Shown in pieces: positions 14,119 through 21,516 of a stretch of 21,516 nt of DNA (position 1 is its first letter; every line of letters starts with the position of its first letter). The stretch comes from JAJVID01 sp035275345. Lineage in GTDB: Bacteria > Acidobacteriota > Blastocatellia > RBC074. Made by a program: the position numbers and the translations under genes. The DNA is taken from NCBI GenBank assembly GCA_035275345.1, contig DATEMY010000059.1, positions 1 through 21,516 of the forward strand, in the 5' to 3' direction. The notes below the pieces were generated by a model, which was not told the origin of the DNA, made no database searches, and saw only the letters and a list, made by a program, of their open reading frames with translations.

Positions 14119-15960
14119 ATGAAGCAAGAGAAACCGAAAGGAGTTTATCGGTGGGCGCTATCTTACTTGCGCCCGTATCGCAAACGGCTATTCATTTTTT
14201 TATTCGTCTCGGTGGTGGAGATCATCTCCGGGCTGTTGCTGCCGTGGCCGATGAAATTCATCGTAGATCACGCGCTCGGCGACAAGCCGGCATCGGGACT
14301 GATGGCCGGCGCGATCAGTTTTCTTGGAGCCAACCGGGTCGCCATGTTGGCGCTGGGGTGCGTGTCTTATTTGATCCTTCATTATGCCAGCGAGTTCATC
14401 TCCGTCGCGCATACCCAGATGCAACAGAGCATCGGGCAACGATTGATCTTCGATCTGCGGCGGAAGTTGTTCGCGCATTTGCAAAGCCTCTCGCTGCGCG
14501 ATCACCTCAGGCGCGGACCAGGCGAGACTATTTACCACATCGAGAACGACTCTTACTGCGTCGAGAGCCTGACGCTGGGCGGCCTCATACCGCTGGTCGG
14601 CTCGGCCGCCACGCTCGGAGCGATGTTCTTCGTGTTGCTCAGCATCAACTGGCAGGTGGCGCTGCTATCGCTGCTGGTCATCCCGTTCCTGTATTGGGTC
14701 AACACCCATTACTCCAACCGCATCGTGGATCGCTCCGAGCGCGTCAAGATGATGGAGGCCGGGGTGATCAACCTCTTTCACGAGGTCTTCACCTCGATCC
14801 GTGTAGTCAAGGCGTTCGGACGCGAGCCGCATGAGCAGCAGCGTTTCAAGGACCAGGGCGCGACCACGCTCGACGAGCGCATCAAGTTGACGTTGCAGGA
14901 GTCGCTTTACGGCGCGATGATCAACGTCGTCACGACGGGCGGCACGGCGCTTGTTCTCTTCGTCGGCGGCTACTACGTCTATCTCGAACAAATGACGGTC
15001 GGCGAGATGCTGGTGGCGCTCACCTACCTGGGTTCGGTCTTCGGCCCGCTGGTCACGATGAGTCACACCTTCGGCAATGCGCTGGCCTCGGTGGCCAGCG
15101 CTCGCCGCGTGTTGCGCACCTTGCAAACCGAGCCGGAACTGCGCGACCGGCCGGAAGCGGTCGAGGCTTGCGGCTTGCGCGGCCACATCGAACTGCGCGA
15201 CGCATACATGAGCTACGACGACGGCGCGCCAGTGCTCAGAGGCGTTTCGCTTGAAATCCAGCCGGGACAGATGATCGCGCTCGTCGGACTGACCGGCGCG
15301 GGCAAAACGAGCCTGGTGAGCCTGATCCCGCGATTCTACGACGTGGCCGCAGGCCGGGCGCTCATAGACGGGCGCGATGTGCGCGATTACAAGCTGCGTT
15401 CGCTGCGCGACCAGGTGAGCATCGTCCTGCAGGAACCGGTGCTCTTCTCGGGCACGATCGCGGACAACATCCGTTATGGGCGTCTCGACGCGACCGATGA
15501 TGATGTAATCGCCGCGGCCAGGGCCGCCTACGCTCACGACTTCATTATGCGTAAGGAAGACGGTTACCAGACACGGCTCGGCGGCGAAGATGGCATTCAG
15601 CTTTCCGGCGGGGAGCGCCAGCGCATCTCGATCGCGCGCGCATTCCTGAAGAACTCGCCGATCCTGATCATGGACGAACCGACGTCGTCGCTCGACGCGC
15701 GCGCCGAGTCGAGCATCTTCGATTCACTACGCGAGTTGATGGCCCACCGCACTACCATAGTTATCGCTCATCGGCTGTCGACCGTGCGCGACGCGGACCG
15801 GATCTTTGTCCTCGACGAGGGGCGGATTATCGGGGACGGCCGGCACGACGAATTGCTCCGGCGCGTCCCGCTCTATCGCGAGCTGTGCGCGCTCCTGGCG
15901 ATGGGTAACATCCCGAAGGCTCATGCGGACGATGAGTCGTTGTATGTAATAACGAATTAG
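14119..15960 (+). CDS. MsbA-like ABC exporter (fused permease and ATPase)
   Basis: A 613-residue type IV ABC half-transporter, expected to work as a homodimer in the inner membrane. The membrane domain (about 1-320) has six helices, for example LFIFLFVSVVEIISGLLL and MINVVTTGGTALVLFVGGYY. The nucleotide-binding domain (about 345-585) is complete: Walker A GLTGAGKTS with K396, Q-loop LQEPVLFSG, signature LSGGERQR at 495-502, Walker B ILIMDEP with D519/E520, and H551 in AHRLST. Its position between glycosyltransferases and a methyltransferase suggests it flips a lipid-linked glycan or exports the cluster's product, as MsbA-type exporters do for lipid A and glycolipids; this is inferred from context. 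It lies 11 nt after the fusion gene and 12 nt before the methyltransferase, so it belongs to the operon. Confidence 0.95.
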   Translation: MKQEKPKGVYRWALSYLRPYRKRLFIFLFVSVVEIISGLLLPWPMKFIVDHALGDKPASGLMAGAISFLGANRVAMLALGCVSYLILHYASEFISVAHTQMQQSIGQRLIFDLRRKLFAHLQSLSLRDHLRRGPGETIYHIENDSYCVESLTLGGLIPLVGSAATLGAMFFVLLSINWQVALLSLLVIPFLYWVNTHYSNRIVDRSERVKMMEAGVINLFHEVFTSIRVVKAFGREPHEQQRFKDQGATTLDERIKLTLQESLYGAMINVVTTGGTALVLFVGGYYVYLEQMTVGEMLVALTYLGSVFGPLVTMSHTFGNALASVASARRVLRTLQTEPELRDRPEAVEACGLRGHIELRDAYMSYDDGAPVLRGVSLEIQPGQMIALVGLTGAGKTSLVSLIPRFYDVAAGRALIDGRDVRDYKLRSLRDQVSIVLQEPVLFSGTIADNIRYGRLDATDDDVIAAARAAYAHDFIMRKEDGYQTRLGGEDGIQLSGGERQRISIARAFLKNSPILIMDEPTSSLDARAESSIFDSLRELMAHRTTIVIAHRLSTVRDADRIFVLDEGRIIGDGRHDELLRRVPLYRELCALLAMGNIPKAHADDESLYVITN

Positions 15961-15972
15961 TGAGATTGATCG

Positions 15973-17229
15973 ATGCGATTGAACCTGCTGGATATTTTGC
16001 AATGCCCTTACTGCGGCGGTTCGTTTAAGCTTGACGCGGGTACGAGCCTGCTGCGAGGCGGCGAGGAGGTAGCGCATGGCGTTCTTCGCTGCCCGTGCGC
16101 AACCTACCCCGTAGTTGACGGCGTCCCGGTAATGTTGGCCGGCTATGGCGGCGACGGCGATTTTCAGCGGATGCTCGCGACCGAGCCTGAACAGGCTCTC
16201 CATGCCATGCTCGACCTGGACGATGAGCGGCGGCCGATCTTCAAGGATCTACTAGCTCGGGGAGACGAGGTAACTTACCGGGAATGGGTTGGGTTCTTCT
16301 CCCCCGGCCCGGAGGGGCCTTATTTCATCCATCGCTTCGCGAACCCGACCTACCTCGTTGGACTGGCGATTCTTCGCGCCGTGGGCAGTGATCCGAGGCT
16401 CTTCTCCCGGTGGTCGATTGACCTGTGCGGCGGAGCGGGCCACCTGACGCGGGCTCTCTGTCAACTCTCAGGCGGCGCGAATGTGGTTTTGACCGAGACT
16501 AACTTCTGGAAGCTCTGGCTGGCCAGGCGAATCGTAGCGCCGCAGTGCGTGACCGTCTGTTGCGACGCGGAAGCGCCGCTGCCTTTTAAACGAGGCGCCT
16601 TTTCACTGGCGTTTTGTTCTGACGCATTTCATTACGTCTGGTCCAAGCGCTTGTTCGCCTGCGAGATGATGCGGCTGGTCGGCGATAACGGCGCGATCGT
16701 TTTGAATCACATACATAATGCGCTGCGCGAGAACTTTTCGGCCGGGTTGCCGCTCGCCCCGGAGTGGTGGCGGAATCTGTTCGCGGAGATCGGCGCGCGG
16801 CTATTCAAAGAGAGCGAGGCGCTCGACGGCGTCATCGAACGACGAGAGATCGATCTGACGCGCGATTATTCAGATGAAGAGTTGAACGGCCAGCAAGCGT
16901 TGTTTTTAATCGGCTCCCGTCTCGCCCCTCTCGCCCCTCTTGATGGATTGTTCCGGACTTACGAAGTCGCCGCCGCAGGGTCGTCCGCGCGCTCTCTCCG
17001 CCTCAACCCGCTTTATCAGTATCGGCAGGAGGGGGACTACGACGTCCTCCGATTACAATTTCCTTCGCAGCAATATGAAACGGAGTTCGAGGCTTGTAAG
17101 CGATACATGCCCGAACGGGTGGAGTTGCCGCCGGGCGCGCTAAAAAAAATCGAGGGAGGGCAATTGGACGGCGGCTGGCGAGAGCTTGCGGAGCATTACG
17201 TCCTGCTCGACCTGCCCGATGGTTATTGA
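15973..17229 (+). CDS. Class I SAM methyltransferase with Trm112-like zinc ribbon
   Basis: A 418-residue protein. The N-terminal 45 residues resemble Trm112-type zinc ribbons: LLDILQCPYCGG, with C11, C14, C40 and C42 as likely ligands, followed by YPVVDGVPVM. A class I methyltransferase domain follows at about 145-250, with SAM-binding motif I WSIDLCGGAGHLT (D150-G156), an acidic strand-2 position in VVLTETNFWK, and FSLAFCSDAFHYVW as motif-IV-like region. The C-terminal 160 residues are not recognised; they contain a tandem LAPLAPLDG encoded by a duplicated CTCGCCCCT. The likely role is methylation of a sugar or of the growing glycan, inferred only from the cluster. The start codon fits the Trm112 N-terminus, 12 nt after the exporter stop. 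Confidence 0.8.
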   Translation: MRLNLLDILQCPYCGGSFKLDAGTSLLRGGEEVAHGVLRCPCATYPVVDGVPVMLAGYGGDGDFQRMLATEPEQALHAMLDLDDERRPIFKDLLARGDEVTYREWVGFFSPGPEGPYFIHRFANPTYLVGLAILRAVGSDPRLFSRWSIDLCGGAGHLTRALCQLSGGANVVLTETNFWKLWLARRIVAPQCVTVCCDAEAPLPFKRGAFSLAFCSDAFHYVWSKRLFACEMMRLVGDNGAIVLNHIHNALRENFSAGLPLAPEWWRNLFAEIGARLFKESEALDGVIERREIDLTRDYSDEELNGQQALFLIGSRLAPLAPLDGLFRTYEVAAAGSSARSLRLNPLYQYRQEGDYDVLRLQFPSQQYETEFEACKRYMPERVELPPGALKKIEGGQLDGGWRELAEHYVLLDLPDGY

Positions 17230-17252
17230 TCAAACGAGACGATAAAACAAAG

Positions 17253-18494
17253 ATGGATTCACGAATGGGCTATACATCCGGTCAATCCCGGCGTTCCGGA
17301 CATTCCAAACCGGTTCTGGTAATACTCGGGATAATGGGTCAAACGCCGTTCGCCGGAGTGGCCTGGCAAGTGTTGCATTACCTGGAAGGATTCCGGCGGC
17401 TGGGTTATGACGTTTACTACGTCGAAGACACCGGTGACTGGCCATACGACCCTGAACAAAATACGATCACCGGAGACTGCCGGTACACAGTCCACTATCT
17501 CGCCAGGTTGATGGCCTGGCTCGATATGTCCGACAAATGGGCCTATCGGTTCGGCGGGGACGGCCAGACCTTCGGCCTCTCAGAATCGGAAGTATCGCGC
17601 CTGTTCAAACGCGCCGACGCGCTGGTCAACCTGACCGCCTCGACCTGGCTGTTCGAGAGGCATCTCGACATCCCTGTGCGCATTTATCTGGAAACGGACC
17701 CCGTCCTGCGACAGATCGAAGTCGCGCGGGGGCGCCAGGACACCACCGAACTGCTCCGGGCTCACACGCATCATTTCTCCTATGGGGAGAACTTCGGCGC
17801 CGCCGACTGCGGCGTCCCTCTGGGACAATTCGAGTATCGCCCAACACGCCAACCGGTGGTTCTCGACTGGTGGGACAGTGTCGCAATCCATTGCTCGGAC
17901 TCCGCGGACCATTTCACTACTGTCGGGAGTTGGAAGCAATCAGGCAAAGACATCGAGTGGGACGGAGAAACATATACCTGGAGCAAGCACTTCGAATTTT
18001 TGAAATTCATCGATCTGCCCGGGCGATCCGGTCAGTCGTTTGAACTGGCGCTGGCCTGCGGAGAAAGCGAAGACATCGAGTTATTGATCACACGCGGTTG
18101 GAAGGTTGTTGATGGACTGGCCTTATCGAAGGATATCGAGCCATATCGCGACTATATCTTCGGCTCTCGCGGCGAGTTCACCGTGGCCAAAGACCAGAAC
18201 ATCCGCCTCCGCAGCGGCTGGTTCAGCGACCGCAGCGCATGCTACCTGGCCGCCGGTCGCCCGGTCATCACCCAGGAGACGGGGTTCAGCAAGTTCCTGC
18301 CGACTGGCAAAGGCCTTTTCAGTTTCAGGACGATGGAAGAGATACTGGCGGCGATGGACGCCATAGCCAGCGACTATGAAGGAAATCGCCGCGCCGCCCG
18401 TGAGATCGCGGCGGAGTATTTCGCGGCCGAGAAAGTCGTCGGCGACATACTGGAAAGAGCTGGAATCGCTTCGTCACTGGCCACGCACAAGTGA
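17253..18494 (+). CDS. GT-B glycosyltransferase-like protein
   Basis: A protein of about 413 residues. It opens with VLVILGIMGQTPFAGVAWQ, a glycine-rich first strand and loop followed by LEGFRRLGYDVYYVEDTGD, as in the N-terminal Rossmann domain of GT-B enzymes. The C-terminal part has SDRSACYLAAGRPVITQETG and LFSFRTMEEILAAM, which in GT-B proteins related to GT4/CgeB form the nucleotide-sugar site and the closing helix. It has no membrane segment and is likely cytoplasmic. Donor and acceptor cannot be read. Start choice is open: TTG at 17226 would overlap the previous stop, and ATG at 17253 or 17265 is more conventional. The 3' end overlaps a GTG of the next gene (GTGA). Confidence 0.75.
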   Translation: MDSRMGYTSGQSRRSGHSKPVLVILGIMGQTPFAGVAWQVLHYLEGFRRLGYDVYYVEDTGDWPYDPEQNTITGDCRYTVHYLARLMAWLDMSDKWAYRFGGDGQTFGLSESEVSRLFKRADALVNLTASTWLFERHLDIPVRIYLETDPVLRQIEVARGRQDTTELLRAHTHHFSYGENFGAADCGVPLGQFEYRPTRQPVVLDWWDSVAIHCSDSADHFTTVGSWKQSGKDIEWDGETYTWSKHFEFLKFIDLPGRSGQSFELALACGESEDIELLITRGWKVVDGLALSKDIEPYRDYIFGSRGEFTVAKDQNIRLRSGWFSDRSACYLAAGRPVITQETGFSKFLPTGKGLFSFRTMEEILAAMDAIASDYEGNRRAAREIAAEYFAAEKVVGDILERAGIASSLATHK

Positions 18495-18499
18495 ACCAA

Positions 18500-19504
18500 A
18501 TGCGCATTGCACAGATTTCAACTTTCCATTCACCAGTCCGCGAGCAAGGCAGCGGGAGCATCGAGCAACTCGTCTGGCTATTGACGCGGGAGCTCATCCA
18601 GATGGGGCACGAGGTTACGGTCTTTGCCGCGGCGGGTTCTAAAACCAGCGGAGAGCTGGTGGCCACATCGCCCGGTCCGTACGGAGAGGACGGCGCTTTC
18701 GACGACTGGCTCCTCTCTGATTGGGTAAACCATTGCCGGGCCGTCAAAGATTCCGAACGATTCGATGTGCTGCATAGCCATGCCTATCTGCGGGGGATGC
18801 CGCTACAAGGATTATCACGCGCGCCGATGGTTCATACCCTGCACATCTGCCCATTCGATGACGAAGCGCGCCTGTGGGAGATGGCGCCTGACGCCTGCGT
18901 TACGGCCATCTCGAATTATCAATGGAGCGCCTTCCCTGCTCTGCGCCCGGCGGCCGTGATTCATCACGGCCTGGATCCCTCTCACTTCACCCTGCAATCG
19001 CAGCCGCAGGATTATGTTTGCTATGTGGGGAAATTCAGCCCCGCCAAAGGGCCGCTTTTGGCGATTGAGGTCGCCAGGGCGCTCAATCTGCGATTGCTGC
19101 TCGCCGGGCCTGAAGATGATTATTACCTGGAGCGCGTAAAACCGCATGTCGACGGCAAGTCGGTGGAATACGTCGGCTATGTCAGCGGCGCCCGGCGCGA
19201 TCAGTTGTTGGGAGGCGCCAGGGCCTTGCTCTACCCGATTCAGAGCCCGGAGCCGTTCGGCCTGATTCAGGTGGAAGCGATGATGTGTGGGACTCCCGTA
19301 GCGGCGATGCGCCTGGGGGCGACGCCGGAGGTAATTGACGAGGGACTGACCGGTTACTGCGCTGATACGGCGGATGATTTCGCGCAACAGACGCTCAGGT
19401 GTTTTGCGCTGGACCGGCGGCGGGTCCGCGAGCGGGCCGAAGCCCGCTTTTCGGCGCGGCGAATGGCGCGCGAATACGCGCAGGTTTATCAATCTCTGCG
19501 CTGA
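18500..19504 (+). CDS. Glycosyltransferase family 4
   Basis: A 334-residue GT-B retaining glycosyltransferase, cytoplasmic. It begins MRIAQISTFHSPV, then GSIEQLVWLLTRELIQMGHE, a typical GT4 N-terminal domain with DVLHSHAYL and MVHTLHICPF. The C-terminal domain starts near VCYVGKFSPAKGPLLAIE and carries the E-x7-E motif (E251 and E259 in EPFGLIQVEAMMCGTPV). The shared N-terminal MRIAQI supports ATG 18500; a GTG at 18491 overlapping the previous TGA would add three residues and suits translational coupling. Sugar specificity cannot be deduced. It is part of the glycan cluster, and its 3' end is tandemly duplicated just downstream. Confidence 0.9.
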   Translation: MRIAQISTFHSPVREQGSGSIEQLVWLLTRELIQMGHEVTVFAAAGSKTSGELVATSPGPYGEDGAFDDWLLSDWVNHCRAVKDSERFDVLHSHAYLRGMPLQGLSRAPMVHTLHICPFDDEARLWEMAPDACVTAISNYQWSAFPALRPAAVIHHGLDPSHFTLQSQPQDYVCYVGKFSPAKGPLLAIEVARALNLRLLLAGPEDDYYLERVKPHVDGKSVEYVGYVSGARRDQLLGGARALLYPIQSPEPFGLIQVEAMMCGTPVAAMRLGATPEVIDEGLTGYCADTADDFAQQTLRCFALDRRRVRERAEARFSARRMAREYAQVYQSLR

Positions 19505-19537
19505 AGCGTTTCGGGCCCTGCTCTGAAGCGTTTCGGG
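19501..19537 (+). repeat. 22-bp tandem duplication at the GT4 stop codon
   Basis: CTGAAGCGTTTCGGG occurs at 19501-19515 and 19523-19537 (period 22), and the preceding bases are also similar (CTCTGCG and CCCTGCT). The first copy contains the TGA stop of the GT4 gene at 19502-19504. A recent local duplication explains the longer gap (46 nt) to the next gene. Confidence 0.85.
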
Positions 19538-19550
19538 ACCGGCGACTGCA

Positions 19551-20681
19551 ATGAGCGTTATGAACGAAGCCTATCTCGCAAGCATCATCGTCAGTAGTTA
19601 TAACTACGGCCGGTTTTTGAGGGAGGCCATAGACAGCGCCCTGAATCAAACCTACCATCGCGCCGAAGTAATCGTGGTTGACGACGGCTCCACCGACGAC
19701 TCTCGAGCGGTGATAGCAGGCTATGGCTCCAGGATTCGCACGGTGTTGAAGGAGAACGGCGGGCAGGCTTCGGCCTTTAACGCGGGTTTTGCGGAAAGTC
19801 GTGGAGAGGTGATTTTTTTTCTCGATTCGGATGACGTATTGCTCCCCACGGCTGTAGAGAGGGCGATCGTGTTTTTCCAGGACTCGGGGGTTGTTAAAGC
19901 GCATTGGCCATTATCGGTGATTGACGAGCTGAGCCGGGAGACCGGAAAAGTGATCGGGGCGAATCTCCCCGAGGGAGATTTGCGTGAGGCGTTGATCCGC
20001 AACGGGCCTGACGGCTACGGCTGGCCTCCGACGAGTGGCGGCGCCTGGGCTCGCTGGTTTATCGAGCGTGTCTTCCCCATGCCGGAGGCGGAATATAAAA
20101 CCTGCCCCGATCTTTACCTCGCCGCGTTGGCGCCCCTTTTCGGGTTGGTCAGGAAGGTTCCGGAACATCAGGGATTCTGGCGCAGTCACAGGGTAAATAA
20201 CAGCTGGCGCGAATCCTTCGAAGAGAGGATGAGGGAGGGGCTGTGGCGCACGGACCGTTGCTTGAGCACGCTGAGCGAATACTGCGAAAAGCTGGGCGTC
20301 AACGCCGATCCGGAGAACTGGAAGCGGAATTCCTGGTGGCTTCAGATCGAGTCGGCGACTCGGAAGATCTCAACGCTGATCCCGTCAGGGGAAAAATTCA
20401 TCCTGGTCAATGAAGACGAGTGGGCGGCCGGCGCGACGATCGCCGGCCGCTCTCGGCTGCCTTTCCCTGAGCAGGACGGGTATTACGCGGGGCCTCCGGC
20501 GGACGACGAAAGCGCTATCGAAGAGCTGGAACGATTGCGACGAGGCGGGGCGAATTTCATCGTATTCGTTTGGCCGCATTTGTGGTGGCTCGACTATTAC
20601 GCGGGGCTGCGGCGGCGGCTCTATGCGAATTTTCGCTGCATCGCGGAGGATGACCGCTTTGTGGCGTTTGATCTGAGGTAG
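19551..20681 (+). CDS. GT2 glycosyltransferase with extra C-terminal module
   Basis: A 376-residue protein. Residues about 7-220 are a GT-A family 2 domain: SIIVSSYNYGRFLREAIDSA, D44/D45 in VIVVDDGSTDDS, and the metal-binding region D92-D95 in IFFLDSDDVLLP. The section KTCPDLYLAALAPLFG takes the place of the usual acceptor loop, and the classical acidic catalytic motif is not obvious there. From about residue 270 a separate module begins: LIPSGEKFILVNEDEW, then a glycine- and proline-rich linker, a helix ESAIEELERLRRGGANF, a strand IVFVWPHLWWLDYY and a last strand DDRFVAFDLR. Its start recurs in the next gene. The start could also be ATG 19560. Likely cytoplasmic or membrane-peripheral; sugar unknown. 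Twelve nt separate it from the next gene. Confidence 0.85.
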   Translation: MSVMNEAYLASIIVSSYNYGRFLREAIDSALNQTYHRAEVIVVDDGSTDDSRAVIAGYGSRIRTVLKENGGQASAFNAGFAESRGEVIFFLDSDDVLLPTAVERAIVFFQDSGVVKAHWPLSVIDELSRETGKVIGANLPEGDLREALIRNGPDGYGWPPTSGGAWARWFIERVFPMPEAEYKTCPDLYLAALAPLFGLVRKVPEHQGFWRSHRVNNSWRESFEERMREGLWRTDRCLSTLSEYCEKLGVNADPENWKRNSWWLQIESATRKISTLIPSGEKFILVNEDEWAAGATIAGRSRLPFPEQDGYYAGPPADDESAIEELERLRRGGANFIVFVWPHLWWLDYYAGLRRRLYANFRCIAEDDRFVAFDLR

Positions 20682-20693
20682 CGAAATAAAGTT

Positions 20694-21516
20694 ATGAACG
20701 AGGCTGGCAAGTACACACAATTCGATCCGGCGCCGCACTCCACTCACAGTCTCGTGATCAGCCTCGTCCCGGCCGGCGCGCGCGTACTGGAGTTCGGCTG
20801 CGCGACGGGCTACATGTCCGAGGCGCTGAAAACGCGGCTCGATTGTCGGGTCACCGGCGTCGAGAGATACCCGGAGGCCGGCGAATTGGCCCGGACGCGC
20901 TGCGAGCGAGTCATCATCGGTGACGCCGAGACTCTTGATTTCGGACGACTCCTCGGTAACGACCGGTTTGACGTCGTTCTCTTCGCAGACGTCCTGGAAC
21001 ACCTGCGCGAGCCAGACGCATTATTGCGTCGGGTCAGCGATTTAATTGATGACGAGGGAGCCGTCATCGCCTCGATCCCTAATATCGCGCATGGGAGCGT
21101 GCGCCTGGCGCTTCTCTACGGCGAATTTCGTTATCGCGACAAAGGGCTGCTGGACAATACGCATCTGCGCTTCTTCACTCGTGAGAGCATTCAAGACCTC
21201 TTCGAGAATGCGGGGTACGTCGTCACACACTGGTTGCGCAAACGGATGGAAATAAATAGGACGGAGATCGCTACGCCGATCTGGCCAATCCCGGAGGCCG
21301 TGCAAGAGCTGCTAGCCGCCGACCCGGAAGCGACCACTTACCAGTTTATCGTCCGTGCGACGCGCGCCAATGAGGAAGCGACCCTTCGGCGGACGCGGGC
21401 GGATTTGGCGGCGGCGGCGGCCAATTACGAATGGCTGCATCGCCTCTACCTGTCGGCGCAGGAGATCGCGGCGTTGGTCCCATCGGGCGAAAAATTTATT
21501 CTGGTCGATGAGAATC
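20694..21516 (+). CDS. Class I SAM methyltransferase, 3' end cut by window
   Basis: An open frame of 274 codons from the ATG at 20694 to the window edge, with no stop. The methyltransferase domain occupies about 15-200: motif I VLEFGCATGYMSEAL (31-45), an acidic residue after the second strand (TGVERYPE), DVVLFADVLEHLREP as motif II with the DVLEH signature of this family, ASIPNIAH as motif III, and HLRFFTRESIQDLF. Residues about 225-255 form an alanine-rich helix (TRADLAAAAANYEW). The last visible residues read EIAALVPSGEKFILVDEN, the same beginning as the C-terminal module of the upstream GT2. The protein is therefore probably at least 100 residues longer. Likely methylates a sugar of the glycan; context inference only. 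Confidence 0.9.
   Translation, partial: MNEAGKYTQFDPAPHSTHSLVISLVPAGARVLEFGCATGYMSEALKTRLDCRVTGVERYPEAGELARTRCERVIIGDAETLDFGRLLGNDRFDVVLFADVLEHLREPDALLRRVSDLIDDEGAVIASIPNIAHGSVRLALLYGEFRYRDKGLLDNTHLRFFTRESIQDLFENAGYVVTHWLRKRMEINRTEIATPIWPIPEAVQELLAADPEATTYQFIVRATRANEEATLRRTRADLAAAAANYEWLHRLYLSAQEIAALVPSGEKFILVDEN

Overview
The window looks like chromosomal DNA of an acidobacterium, most likely of the Blastocatellia type. This is an inference from protein content: a large TonB-dependent receptor with an N-terminal carboxypeptidase-regulatory-like domain, an NHL-repeat protein with the Ig-like C-terminal domain (TIGR03437 type) that is expanded in Acidobacteriota, and small secreted glycine-zipper proteins. 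The DNA is GC-rich, and intergenic regions are full of short inverted and tandem repeats. No tRNA, rRNA, CRISPR array, transposase or phage gene was seen.

Layout. (1) Bases 1-1531 hold an OmpR-type response regulator (192-872) and, convergent to it, a secreted glycine-zipper protein (1013-1531, minus strand), followed by a broken duplicate of its own 3' end. (2) Bases 1844-6006 are a tightly packed plus-strand operon: a PA2779-like secreted small protein with a hydrophobic tail, a periplasmic C39-like cysteine peptidase, a TPR protein whose C-terminal half looks like an outer-membrane Omp85-type barrel, and a GT-C (MptA/B-like) mannosyltransferase whose stop codon lies inside a 158-bp MITE-like inverted repeat. 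(3) Bases 6335-11077 hold the TonB-dependent receptor and a six-bladed NHL propeller protein with an exact 56-residue repeat. (4) Bases 11078-11482 are a repeat-rich intergenic region. (5) From 11483 to the window end runs a single-strand cluster of seven genes with small gaps or overlaps: a glycoside hydrolase-GT2 membrane fusion, an MsbA-like ABC exporter, a zinc-ribbon methyltransferase, a GT-B glycosyltransferase, a GT4, a GT2 with an extra C-terminal module, and a methyltransferase cut by the window edge.

How they work together. Region 5 reads as a biosynthesis and export cluster for a methylated surface or secreted glycan. Its most unusual property is a C-terminal module, beginning with a P-S-G-E-K-F-I-L-V motif, found on both the GT2 (residues about 270-376) and the neighbouring methyltransferase (starting at about residue 255). 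Region 2 could be an envelope secretion or processing unit: a small exported protein, a peptidase, an outer-membrane barrel with a TPR front end instead of POTRA domains, and a lipid-sugar-dependent glycosyltransferase. Both ideas are inferences from gene order and motifs and have not been demonstrated.
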